Source: Bordetella petrii (GTDB lineage: Bacteria; Pseudomonadota; Gammaproteobacteria; Burkholderiales; Burkholderiaceae_B). Taken from it: a stretch of 64,000 nt of DNA. The position numbers were made by a program, and so were the translations under genes. The notes beneath the pieces are model-generated. The model searched no databases. It saw only the letters and a program-made list of their open reading frames with translations, and was not told the DNA's origin. How positions within the stretch are numbered: the stretch's first letter is position 1; the number at the start of each line of letters is the position of its first letter. The DNA lies in NCBI RefSeq assembly GCF_000067205.1, contig NC_010170.1, positions 5,022,001 to 5,086,000 of the forward strand. Reading direction: 5' to 3'. Shown here in pieces: positions 18,267-26,035 of the stretch.

Positions 18267-18515
18267 TCAACCCTTACGTCGCGGATACCCCTGCGACCGG
18301 ATGCGCTGCCAGACGACCTGTTTTTCTTCGTCGGTCATGAACACCCAGTTGGAGACTTCCATCGCGGTGCGGCCGCAGCCGCGGCAGATTTCGTCGAACA
18401 GGGTCGAGCAGACCGCCACGCAGGGCGAATCGGTGGCGGTAAAGGCTTGTTGCGACGCGTCGGCGCAGAGGGAATCGGGCATGCTGCTGCCCTTGGGCGG
18501 TGTGTTGCTGCTCAT
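18267..18515 (-). CDS. DUF1289 small cysteine-rich protein
   Basis: An 82-residue protein with four cysteines, Cys32, Cys36, Cys44 and Cys47 (SPCVAVCSTLFDEICRGCGRT), followed by the conserved MEVSNWVFMTDEEKQVVWQRI. The cysteine pattern suggests a metal or Fe-S site. Function is unknown. ATG 18515 gives the usual length. The 3' end forms the edge of the 309-bp array, and the last codons (YPRRKG) come from the 17-bp minisatellite. The C-terminus may therefore vary between strains. Confidence 0.85.
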   Translation of the reverse strand: MSSNTPPKGSSMPDSLCADASQQAFTATDSPCVAVCSTLFDEICRGCGRTAMEVSNWVFMTDEEKQVVWQRIRSQGYPRRKG

Positions 18516-18601
18516 GCGGCGCAGCTTACCACCCCCCGTACGTCCCCTTTTTGATGGCCCTGCTGGCGTAGCGGATAGTTCCGCCCGCGCCCGGGCGGGC
18601 A

Positions 18602-19486
18602 TCAGTGAAACAACGCGGCCGCCTCTTCCAGCACCTGTTCGGGCACCTCTTCGGCCAGGTAGTGCGCGCCCGGCAGGGCCCGGCCCGACACGTCGTCGGC
18701 CACCGCGCGCCATAAGCCGAGCACGTCGAAATTGCGGCCCACGGCGCCGCGCTCGCCCCAGAATACGCGCAACGGCTGGCGCAGCCGCTCGCCCGCCAAC
18801 CGGCCGGCGCGGTCATGCTCCAGATCGATGGTGGCCGAGGCGCGGTAATCCTCGCAGATGCCGGTGGCCCAGCCGGGCAAGCCGGCGCAGCGCTCATATT
18901 CGGCCAACGCCCGCGGCGCGAACAGCGCCAGCCCGCCGGGCCGGCCGCCCATCACCGAACGCGCATAGAACGCCGGGTCGCGTCCGATCATGGTTTCGGG
19001 CAGCGGCGCCGGCTGGGTCAGCCAGAACCAGTGGTAATAGGCTTGCGCAAAGGCGCGCGTGGTGCCTTCGTACATATCGAGCGTGGGTGCGATGTCCAGC
19101 AGCATCAGGCGCGCGACGCGCCGCGCGTGATCCAGCGCGAGGCGATGCGCCACCCGCGCGCCGCGGTCGTGGGCCAGCACGTCGAAGGTGTCGAAGCCCA
19201 ACGCGGTCATCAGCTCGGCCATGTCGCGCGCCATTTCGCGCTTGGAATGCGCCGAGTGGTCTGCCGAGGCCGGCGGCTTGCCGCTATCGCCGTAGCCGCG
19301 CAGGTCGGCAGCCACGCAGGTGTGGCGGCGCGTAAGCGCCGGCCATACGCGGTGCCAGATGACGTGCGTCTGCGGATGGCCATGCAGCAACAGCAGAGGC
19401 GGCCCCGAACCCTGGACGCGGGCGGCGATGTCGACGCCATTGACCCGGAACATCCGCAGCGGCAAATCGAATAGCGTATCGGTCAA
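18602..19486 (-). CDS. Alpha/beta hydrolase, haloacetate (fluoroacetate) dehalogenase-like
   Basis: A 294-residue alpha/beta hydrolase with an Asp rather than Ser nucleophile: HDRGARV gives Asp107, Arg108 and Arg111. Asp131 (LLDIAPT) and His275 (GAHYLAEE) complete the triad, and His152-Trp153 plus Tyr214 (EDYRA) match the halide-binding residues described for fluoroacetate dehalogenases. All expected active-site residues are therefore present. LLLLHGHPQTHVIWHR is the oxyanion-loop segment. It lies 30 bases after leuD and is probably the last gene of a Bug-leuC-leuD-hydrolase operon. The natural substrate, halogenated or not, is unknown. Confidence 0.87.
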   Translation of the reverse strand: MTDTLFDLPLRMFRVNGVDIAARVQGSGPPLLLLHGHPQTHVIWHRVWPALTRRHTCVAADLRGYGDSGKPPASADHSAHSKREMARDMAELMTALGFDTFDVLAHDRGARVAHRLALDHARRVARLMLLDIAPTLDMYEGTTRAFAQAYYHWFWLTQPAPLPETMIGRDPAFYARSVMGGRPGGLALFAPRALAEYERCAGLPGWATGICEDYRASATIDLEHDRAGRLAGERLRQPLRVFWGERGAVGRNFDVLGLWRAVADDVSGRALPGAHYLAEEVPEQVLEEAAALFH

Positions 19487-19516
19487 AATGCACTCCCGTG
19501 AATGAGGCGGCCGGGG

Positions 19517-20167
19517 TCAGCTCGCGGCGTCCAGCCGGGCCCGCACGCGCTGTGCGACATCGCGCATCCAGGGATGCCGGCGCCAGTGTCCGGCCTCGTA
19601 GCGGGCGATGTCGTCCAGTTGCCGCAGCGTAGCGCCCACCATGTCCTGCCCGTGGGCGAACATGTCGCGGTGCCGGGCCGACAGTTCGAACGATGACACC
19701 CAGCCATTGGCGGCGCTTACCGTGCCGGCCAGCAGATCGATCTCGACCCGATGGCTGGCGGTATTGGACACCCGCTGCAGCAGCTCGTCTACCTGCGCGG
19801 CCGGCAAAGTTACCAGCAACAGGCCATTATTCAAGGCGTTGAAGAAGAAGATCTCGCCGAAGCTGGGCGCGATGACCGCGCGAATGCCGAACTGCTGCAG
19901 CCCCCACACAGCATGCTCGCGGCTCGACCCGCAACCGAAGTTCGGGCCTGCCACCAGTACGCATGCCCCGGCATAGGCTGGCTGGTTCAGCACGAAATCG
20001 GCGCGCGGGCGGCCGGCTTCGTCGAAGCGCAGGTCGTACAGCAGGCCACGGTCGAGCCCGGCTTTGTCGACGATGCGCAGGAACTGCTTGGGCATGATCT
20101 GGTCGGTGTCCAGATTGCTGTAGGGCAATGGCGCGGCAATGCCGGCGATGACGGAAGACGGTTTCAT
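19517..20167 (-). CDS. leuD: Isopropylmalate/citramalate isomerase small subunit
   Basis: A 216-residue swivelling domain of an aconitase-type hydro-lyase. Signature GPNFGCGSSREHAVWGLQQFG is complete, as are the N-terminal SNLDTDQIMPKQFL and FFFNALNNGLL. The start overlaps the leuC stop by ATGA. The surrounding genes (Bug protein, dehalogenase-like hydrolase, LysR regulator) are not leucine genes, so the pair may act on another C5-C7 hydroxy acid such as citraconate/citramalate. It could also be the ordinary LeuD if no other copy exists in the genome. Confidence 0.93.
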   Translation of the reverse strand: MKPSSVIAGIAAPLPYSNLDTDQIMPKQFLRIVDKAGLDRGLLYDLRFDEAGRPRADFVLNQPAYAGACVLVAGPNFGCGSSREHAVWGLQQFGIRAVIAPSFGEIFFFNALNNGLLLVTLPAAQVDELLQRVSNTASHRVEIDLLAGTVSAANGWVSSFELSARHRDMFAHGQDMVGATLRQLDDIARYEAGHWRRHPWMRDVAQRVRARLDAAS

Positions 20168-21585
20168 GCGGCCTGCTCCAGTGCTCGTGCATCAACGATG
20201 CGGCCAGCCAGCGCGGCCGCGGCGGCCATGGCCGGACTCATCAAGTGCGTGCGGCCGCCGCGTCCCTGGCGGCCTTCGAAATTGCGATTGGTGGTGGAAG
20301 CGCAGCGCTCGCCTGGGCGCAACACATCGTCGTTCATGGCCAGGCACATGGAACAGCCCGGCTGGCGCCATTCGAAACCCGCCTCGATCAACTGGGCGGC
20401 GATGCCCTCGGCCTCGGCCTGGGCGCGCACGGCGCCCGAGCCAGGCACGACCATGGCGCGCACGCCGGGCGCGACTTTGCGGCCGCGCACCAGCCCGGCC
20501 ACCACGCGCAGGTCTTCGATGCGGCCGTTGGTGCACGAGCCGATGAAAACGCGGTCGATCGGCACGCCGGCAATGGGCGTGCCGGGCGCCAGGCCGATGT
20601 AGTCAATCGCCTTGCGCAACGCGATGCGCGCCAGGGCGTCGGGCTCGGCCTCGGGGTCGGGCACCGCGCCGCCGACCGGCACGGCCTGGTCCGGACTAGT
20701 GCCCCAGGTAACGAATGGCGCGATCGAGGCCGCGTCGAACACATGCTCGGCCTCGAAGCGCGCATCGTCGTCGGAATACAGCGTGCGCCAATGGGCGCGC
20801 GCGAGTTCCAGATCGGCGCCACCCAGGTGCGGCGCGCGCGCCTCGACATAGCGGCGCGTCGTATCGTCGGGCGCGATCAGCGCGGCGCGCGCGCCCGCCT
20901 CGACGGTCATGTTGCACAGGGTCATGCGCGCTTCGGCCGACAGGTCTTCAATTGCCTGTCCGCAGTATTCGACCGCGAAGCCGCGCGCGCCCTGGGCGCC
21001 CAGGCGGTGCACCAGGTAGATCACCAGATCCTTGGCCGACACCCCGGCGGGCAGGCGGCCGTCGACACGCACCCGCATGTTGCGCGCCACCCGGTACACC
21101 AGCGTCTGCGTGGCCAGGATGTGCTCGACCTCGGACGTGCCGATGCCGAAGCCCAGCGCCCCCAGCGCGCCGTAAGTGGTGGTGTGGCTGTCGCCGCACA
21201 GCACCACCATGCCAGGCAGGATCATGCCGTGTTCGGGCGCCACCACGTGCTCGATACCCTGCAGTGGATCGGTAGTGTCGAATAGCGCAATGCCCTGCTC
21301 ATCGCAGTTGCGCTTCAGGTTGCGCGCCTGCAGCGACGAGGCCGGCTCCTGGATCACGCGCGCCGCGGCGGGCACGGAATGGGTGGGAATCACGTGATCC
21401 ACCACCGCCATCTGCTGGCCGGGCCGCAGCACGCGGCGGCCGCGCGCGGCCAAACCACTGAATGCCTGCGGACTGGTGTACTCGTTCATGATGTGCAGGT
21501 CGACGTAAAGCAGCACGTGCTCGGCATCGATGCGGGCCACTTCGTGGCTGGCCACCAGTTTGTCGTATAGCGTCATGCCGGGCAT
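20164..21585 (-). CDS. leuC: Isopropylmalate/citramalate isomerase large subunit (4Fe-4S)
   Basis: A 473-residue aconitase-type large subunit. N-terminal blocks are LYVDLHIMNEYTSPQAF and VVDHVIPTHS; the Fe-S cysteines are in VFIGSCTNGRIEDLR and GCSMCLAMNDD. PGMVVLCGDSHTTTYGALGALGFGIG is the usual central block. The conserved start of LeuC normally reads HxVHEVTSPQAF; here DLHIMNEYTSPQAF is a variant, consistent with a paralogue used in catabolism. It lies 27 bases after the Bug gene. Confidence 0.93.
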   Translation of the reverse strand: MPGMTLYDKLVASHEVARIDAEHVLLYVDLHIMNEYTSPQAFSGLAARGRRVLRPGQQMAVVDHVIPTHSVPAAARVIQEPASSLQARNLKRNCDEQGIALFDTTDPLQGIEHVVAPEHGMILPGMVVLCGDSHTTTYGALGALGFGIGTSEVEHILATQTLVYRVARNMRVRVDGRLPAGVSAKDLVIYLVHRLGAQGARGFAVEYCGQAIEDLSAEARMTLCNMTVEAGARAALIAPDDTTRRYVEARAPHLGGADLELARAHWRTLYSDDDARFEAEHVFDAASIAPFVTWGTSPDQAVPVGGAVPDPEAEPDALARIALRKAIDYIGLAPGTPIAGVPIDRVFIGSCTNGRIEDLRVVAGLVRGRKVAPGVRAMVVPGSGAVRAQAEAEGIAAQLIEAGFEWRQPGCSMCLAMNDDVLRPGERCASTTNRNFEGRQGRGGRTHLMSPAMAAAAALAGRIVDARALEQAA

Positions 21586-21612
21586 GATCGAATTTCCTTG
21601 GAAAAAACGGCC

Positions 21613-22596
21613 TCAGTTGGGCTGGATGCCGGCGGCCTTGATGATGCCGGCCCAGCGCGTCATTTCGGCGGCCACCATCTGGTCGGTCTGGACTGGCGTG
21701 GATATCAGGGCGTCGAACCCTTCGCGCTTCATGCGGTCGGCCACCTCGGGCGAGCGCAGCGCGTCGCCCAGCCTGGCATTAAGCGTGTCCACCACGGCCT
21801 GCGGCGTGCCTGCCGGCGCGCTGATCACGAACCAGGTGTTGAATTCGTAATCGGGCAGCCCCGACTCGGCGATAGTGGGCACGTTGGGCAGCAAGGGGGA
21901 GCGCGTCTTGCCGGTAACGCCCAGCGGCTTGAGCTTGCCGCTGTCCACTTGCGGCTTGGCCGCCGACAGCACCGGAAAGCTCATCTGCACCTGCCCGCCG
22001 ATAGTGTCCAGCATGGCCGGGCCGCCGCCCTTGTAGGGCACGTGCAGGATCTGCGTGCCCGACACCGACTTGAACAATTCGGCCGCCATGTGAAAGGTGC
22101 TGCCCATGCCGGCCGATCCGAAACTCACTTCGTTGGCGGGCCGCGCGCGCACATATGCCAGCAGTTCGGCCACGCTGTTGACGGGCAGGCTGTTGGTGAC
22201 CGTCAGCACGTGCTGCGACGTCGCCACGGTACCGACCGAACGCAGATCTTTCAGCGTGTCGAACGGCATGGTCTTGAACAGCGACGGATTGATCGCCAGC
22301 GACATGGTGTTGATGGACAGCGTGTAGCCGTCGGGCTGGGCGCGTGCCACGGCGGCCATGCCGATGTTGCCCGATGCCCCCGCGCGGTTCTCGATCACCA
22401 CGCTCTGGCCCAATTGCCTGGCCCAGGCATCGGCGATCAGGCGCGCGGTGATGTCCACGCTGCCGCCGGGCGCGAACGGCGCCACCAGCGTAATGGCCCG
22501 CTGTGGAAAATCCTGCGCCAGGGAGGGCGCGGCGGCGCCACAGCCGGCGGCCAGGGTAGCCAACAACACGGCGCGTCGGTATCGGGACGGGATCAT
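21613..22596 (-). CDS. Bug-type tripartite tricarboxylate transporter binding protein
   Basis: A 327-residue periplasmic protein of the TctC/Bug family, very abundant in Bordetella and relatives. It has a signal peptide (AVLLATLAAGCGAAAPSLAQ) and a mature start FPQRAITLVAPFAPGGSVDITAR. Family motifs ENRAGASGNIGM and VPYKGGGPAMLDTIGGQVQM are present. No TctA/TctB membrane genes are nearby, so it works with permeases elsewhere or serves as a sensor. It is first in the operon with leuCD and the dehalogenase-like gene, suggesting uptake of the substrate they process. Confidence 0.93.
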   Translation of the reverse strand: MIPSRYRRAVLLATLAAGCGAAAPSLAQDFPQRAITLVAPFAPGGSVDITARLIADAWARQLGQSVVIENRAGASGNIGMAAVARAQPDGYTLSINTMSLAINPSLFKTMPFDTLKDLRSVGTVATSQHVLTVTNSLPVNSVAELLAYVRARPANEVSFGSAGMGSTFHMAAELFKSVSGTQILHVPYKGGGPAMLDTIGGQVQMSFPVLSAAKPQVDSGKLKPLGVTGKTRSPLLPNVPTIAESGLPDYEFNTWFVISAPAGTPQAVVDTLNARLGDALRSPEVADRMKREGFDALISTPVQTDQMVAAEMTRWAGIIKAAGIQPN

Positions 22597-22680
22597 CGGT
22601 CAGTCTCCTCTTGGTCTGGGCGCGCGTCGCGGCCCGTGTGTAATGTTGTGCGGCCAGTGTATAGGCCTGTTTTGTTCTTA

Positions 22681-22716
22681 TAATTAATTAGCCTGTAAAG
22701 CTTTATTCAATTGAAT
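22681..22716. promoter_or_regulatory. AT-rich divergent promoter/operator of the Bug-leuCD operon and LysR gene
   Basis: In a GC-rich genome the 22660-22735 stretch is strikingly AT-rich. It holds two perfect palindromes, TAATTAATTA (22681-22690) and ATTCAATTGAAT (22705-22716), between the divergent Bug and LysR genes. They are good candidates for LysR binding and -10 elements. Confidence 0.6.
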
Positions 22717-22741
22717 TTAATAATCTAAGCGAGGCCCCGCC

Positions 22742-23665
22742 ATGGATGGCATGTCAGACCTGGCTTTCTTCTCGCTGCTGGTCAAGCACGGCAACCTGTC
22801 GGCCGCCGCGCGCGAACTTGGGCTCACGCCGCCCGCGGTCAGTACCCGGCTGGCAAACCTGGAGCGGCGGCTGGGCGTGCGGCTGCTGAACCGCACCACG
22901 CGGCGCGTCAACGTCACGCAGGAAGGCGAGCTTTACCTGGCCGAAGGCGGCCGCATCCTGGCCGACCTGGAAGCGCTGGAACGCAGCGTCGCCAGCGCGC
23001 GCGCGCAGCCGCGCGGGCTATTGCGCCTGAACGCCACGTTCGGATTCGGCCGCGCCCACATCGTGCCGGCGGTGTCCGATTTCACCCGGCAATTCCCCGA
23101 AGTGGAAGTGCAGATGCAACTGACCGACAGGCCGGTCAACCTGTTGGACGAAGGGTTCGACGTGGCCGTGCGCTTCGGCGAAATACCCGACGCGCGCCTG
23201 ACTGCCCGCAAAATCGCCTCGAACCGCCGCCTGCTGTGCGCATCGCCGCAGTACCTGCGCGCCCACGGCGAGCCGCGCACGCCGGGCGAACTGCAGCGCC
23301 ACCGCTGCATCGTGGTGCGCGAGAACGACGTGGCCTACGGCACGTGGCACCTGCGGGCCGGACAACGCGTCGAAACCGTCAAGGTACGCGGGCCGCTCAG
23401 TTCCAACGACGGTCAAAGCGCCCTGGAATGGGCGCTGGATGGCCACGGTATCGTGATGCGCTCGGAATGGGAAACCGCAGCGTATTTACGATCTGGGCGC
23501 CTGCGGCACGTGCTGCCCGACTGGAGCACGCCGCCGGCCGACATTCACGCCCTGTATCCCGAACGCCTGAACCTGCCGGCCAAGACCGTGGCGTTCGTGG
23601 ATTTCCTGGTGCAGCGCTTTGCCCGCCATGTGCGGCCGCCGGGCAGCGGCGAGTGTGCTTGGTAG
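22742..23665 (+). CDS. LysR-family transcriptional regulator
   Basis: A 307-residue regulator. Winged helix-turn-helix at residues 5-62 (FFSLLVKHGNLSAAARELGLTPPAVSTRLANLERRLG), then a periplasmic-binding-like effector domain with DVAVRFGEIPDARLTARKIASNRRLLCASPQYL. It belongs to the subgroup with the short linker TTRRVNVTQEGELYL. Divergent from the Bug-leuCD-hydrolase operon, which it probably controls. Confidence 0.94.
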   Translation: MDGMSDLAFFSLLVKHGNLSAAARELGLTPPAVSTRLANLERRLGVRLLNRTTRRVNVTQEGELYLAEGGRILADLEALERSVASARAQPRGLLRLNATFGFGRAHIVPAVSDFTRQFPEVEVQMQLTDRPVNLLDEGFDVAVRFGEIPDARLTARKIASNRRLLCASPQYLRAHGEPRTPGELQRHRCIVVRENDVAYGTWHLRAGQRVETVKVRGPLSSNDGQSALEWALDGHGIVMRSEWETAAYLRSGRLRHVLPDWSTPPADIHALYPERLNLPAKTVAFVDFLVQRFARHVRPPGSGECAW

Positions 23666-23714
23666 GGCCACGGCGACTCGCACCGACAGGCACTATGACA
23701 AATACTGCGGTGGC

Positions 23715-24881
23715 CTACCGGGTCCCCGTGATCTCGTCCAGCCCGAGTTCGCGCAAGATCGCCTCAGTGTGCTGACCGATCGAGGGCACCGGTCCCATGG
23801 CGGCTTCGAGGCCGCACAGCGTCGCCGGTGGCAACAGTGCCTGAACAGGCCCTACGGGCGTGTCCACGTCGCGCCAGCGTCCGCGTGCGCGAAATTGCGG
23901 ATGTTCCCAAACGTCGTGCATGGAATTCAGGGGAGCATTGGCAATTTCCCCTTTATCAAGACGCGCCAACACCTGCTCGCGCGTCAACCCGGAAAAACAC
24001 GCTTCAATCAGGGTATCCAGGGCCGCCCGATTCGCCACGCGCTGCAGGTTGGTGGAAAAACGGGCGTCGGCGGCCACCATGGCGTCCTCCAGGACGTCGG
24101 CACAGAATCTCTGCCATTCGCGGTCGTTCTGCAGGCCAAAAATAATGCTCTTGCCATCCCCCGCCCGATATTGGCCATACGGAGCAATGGCAGGGTGCGC
24201 CACGCCGTTGCGGGCCGGAGGCGTGCCGCCGTAATGCGCGAAGTTCAGCGCGTACGACATCCATTCAGTCAACGCCTCCAGCATGGTGACTTCCACGCGC
24301 AGGCCGACGCCCGTGCGGGCCCGTTGGAGCAAGGCGGCAAGAATGCCTGAATAGGCATACATACCGGCCGAGATATCGGCAATGGATATCCCGGTGCGCG
24401 AGGGGCATTCTTGCGTGCCAGTCACGGAGATCAGCCCCGACGCCGCCTGGATGAGCAGATCGTAGGCTTTCTTTTCACGATAAGGGCCATCGTCGCCGTA
24501 GCCGGAAATATCGCAGACGATCAATTGTGGAAACTGCGCATGCAGGGCGTCGAAATCCAACTCCATGCGCCGCGCCGCGCCAGGTGCCAGGTTTTGGATG
24601 AAGACATCAGCCTTGGCGATAAGCCTGTGCAGGACTTCCCGCGCAGCCGGATCTTTCAGGTCGAGAGCCAGGCTTTCTTTGCCGCGATTGGCCCAAACGA
24701 AAAACGATGACATCCCGCGCACCGTGGCGTCGTACCCTCGCGCGAAATCGCCTACTTCCGGGCGTTCTATTTTTATGACGCGCGCGCCCAGATCGGCAAG
24801 CTGCCGGCTGGCGAATGGCGCGGCGATAGCATGTTCGAGTGCGACGACAGTCACGCCGTCCAGAGGAAGCGAAGCAAGCAT
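23715..24881 (-). CDS. CaiB/BaiF family CoA-transferase (class III)
   Basis: A 388-residue class III CoA-transferase. The conserved Asp nucleophile is in KAYDLLIQAASGLISVTG, and the N-terminal ALEHAIAAPFASRQLADLGARVIKIERPEVGDFAR and DVFIQNLAPGAARRMELD are typical. It moves CoA between carboxylic acids; the acid is unknown. It lies 114 bases downstream of, and in the same direction as, a LysR gene, with a MaoC hydratase and a second Bug gene across the divergent promoter. With MaoC it could activate and hydrate an unsaturated dicarboxylate such as itaconate or mesaconate; this is inferred. Confidence 0.93.
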   Translation of the reverse strand: MLASLPLDGVTVVALEHAIAAPFASRQLADLGARVIKIERPEVGDFARGYDATVRGMSSFFVWANRGKESLALDLKDPAAREVLHRLIAKADVFIQNLAPGAARRMELDFDALHAQFPQLIVCDISGYGDDGPYREKKAYDLLIQAASGLISVTGTQECPSRTGISIADISAGMYAYSGILAALLQRARTGVGLRVEVTMLEALTEWMSYALNFAHYGGTPPARNGVAHPAIAPYGQYRAGDGKSIIFGLQNDREWQRFCADVLEDAMVAADARFSTNLQRVANRAALDTLIEACFSGLTREQVLARLDKGEIANAPLNSMHDVWEHPQFRARGRWRDVDTPVGPVQALLPPATLCGLEAAMGPVPSIGQHTEAILRELGLDEITGTR

Positions 24882-24962
24882 ATTGTCCTGGGAAAAAACG
24901 CCGCGACAGGCACGGGCGGCGGAAGAAAAATTATAGGAACGGGGTTTTCATCGCCGCCAGTC

Positions 24963-24992
24963 GAGAATTTTTAACCGGCCTTCCAAATTCTC
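24963..24992. promoter_or_regulatory. Inverted repeat between the LysR gene and the CaiB gene
   Basis: GAGAATTT (24963-24970) and AAATTCTC (24985-24992) form an 8-bp inverted repeat in the 114-base gap. It may be an operator for the CaiB gene or a weak terminator after the LysR gene. Confidence 0.4.
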
Positions 24993-24995
24993 TAA

Positions 24996-25895
24996 TCAGC
25001 CGCCAGGCGCGGGGGCAAGCTCGGCCACATAGTTGACGAAATCGCGTGCATAGGTGGGCAGCGCTTTCAGGCTGCGCATCACGACGCGCTGCTCGCGCAC
25101 GGCCCAGGATTCCTCAAGCTCGACCGCTTCGACCATGCCTTTTTCAAGGGCTGCCGTCGCCACCGAGCGCGGCACCAGCGAAATGCCAGCGCCCTCTTGA
25201 ACACAGCGCAACACGGCATCGAAGTTGGGCGCATGCACGCGTACTCGCGGCTTGAGGCCCAGTTGCTCAGCCATTTGTTGCAAAAACAAGAAATTGCTGC
25301 TGCGGCGCCCAATGGCGACCAGATCGTGGACCAACGCGGCCTCAAGAGAAATTTTGCGATGCAGGCCGAGCGGGTGGCGCGGGGGAATGATGAACAGTAG
25401 TTCATCTTTGCCATAGGTAATGAACTCGAGCCCCCGCATCTCGATGGATCCGGCAACCAGGCCAATGTCAGCGCGATCATCCAGCACTGCCTTGACGGTT
25501 TCTTCGCTAAGTTGCTCGTCCAGATCGACATTCACGTTGGGGTAAGCCGCCAGAAAGCGGCTCAAGGCGACTGGCAGGCTACTCATAGTGCTGCTGTTAG
25601 CGAACACCCGCAGATGACCTTCGATGCCATCGGTGTGGCGACGCATTTCGCCTTGCAGGCGGTCGACGTTGCTGAGAATGGTCTGGGCATGGCGCAGCAC
25701 GGTCATACCCGCGGGCGTCAGGGACATGCCCTTGGATGTACGTTCGAACAAAGGCACGCCCATTGCCTGCTCCAGGTTCTTCAGCCGATAGCTCGCCGAC
25801 GGTGCGGTCAAGTGCATGTCGGAGGCGCCGCCACTCAGGCTTCGCGCCTGGGCAATCGCCAGGAAGACGCGCAAATCAGTCAGTTCGTAGCGCAT
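24996..25895 (-). CDS. LysR-family transcriptional regulator
   Basis: A 299-residue LysR protein. The DNA-binding domain is at residues 3-64 (LTDLRVFLAIAQARSLSGGASDMHLTAPSASYRLKNLEQAMG); the effector domain has LRVFANSSTMSSLP and ELLFIIPPRHPLGLH. It is divergent from the second Bug-MaoC pair and co-directional with CaiB, so it is placed to control both sides. An inverted repeat of the LysR type lies at 25941-25955. Confidence 0.94.
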   Translation of the reverse strand: MRYELTDLRVFLAIAQARSLSGGASDMHLTAPSASYRLKNLEQAMGVPLFERTSKGMSLTPAGMTVLRHAQTILSNVDRLQGEMRRHTDGIEGHLRVFANSSTMSSLPVALSRFLAAYPNVNVDLDEQLSEETVKAVLDDRADIGLVAGSIEMRGLEFITYGKDELLFIIPPRHPLGLHRKISLEAALVHDLVAIGRRSSNFLFLQQMAEQLGLKPRVRVHAPNFDAVLRCVQEGAGISLVPRSVATAALEKGMVEAVELEESWAVREQRVVMRSLKALPTYARDFVNYVAELAPAPGG

Positions 25896-25940
25896 GTGTG
25901 GTCCGAAAAATGTGGGAACTGCCGCAACGCGAGCGGCATA

Positions 25941-25955
25941 TTAGAAGGTTTCTAA
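25941..25955. promoter_or_regulatory. LysR-type operator TTAGAA-N3-TTCTAA
   Basis: Perfect 6-bp inverted repeat TTAGAA/TTCTAA with a 3-nt centre, fitting the T-N11-A LysR box, 46 bases before the LysR start and about 80 before the Bug start. Confidence 0.6.
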
Positions 25956-26035
25956 CATCGCTAAGAAACGTTCGACTGGCCGGACGCTAGCGCCTTACCT
26001 ATAGTTTGCCGCACCCCGAACAATGGAGACAACAG

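Larger units (their letters stand above)
17412..18351. repeat. Tandem array of 309-bp units carrying copies of the DUF1289 gene tail
   Basis: The sequence GGTGTCAGGCTCCCG starts units at 17412, 17721 and 18081 (steps of 309 and 360 bp). Each unit contains in order: a pair of about 31-bp palindromes in opposite orientation separated by about 29 bp (first pair 17412-17504), a segment with two related 30-bp stretches ending TTCAACCCTT, a 17-bp minisatellite (GGATACCCTTGCGCCGC), and a piece matching the 3' end of the DUF1289 gene (encoding VFMTDEEKQVVWQRIRSQG on the minus strand). Minisatellite number is about 2, 5 and 1, which accounts exactly for the 51-bp difference between the first two steps. 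The third unit runs into the intact gene. Apart from this array, 17242-18266 holds no gene that can be supported. Confidence 0.92.

Noticed and set aside
17412..18350. CRISPR array
   Set aside because: The repeats are long 309-bp units with internal palindromes and copies of a gene end; there are no unique spacers of uniform length and no cas genes.
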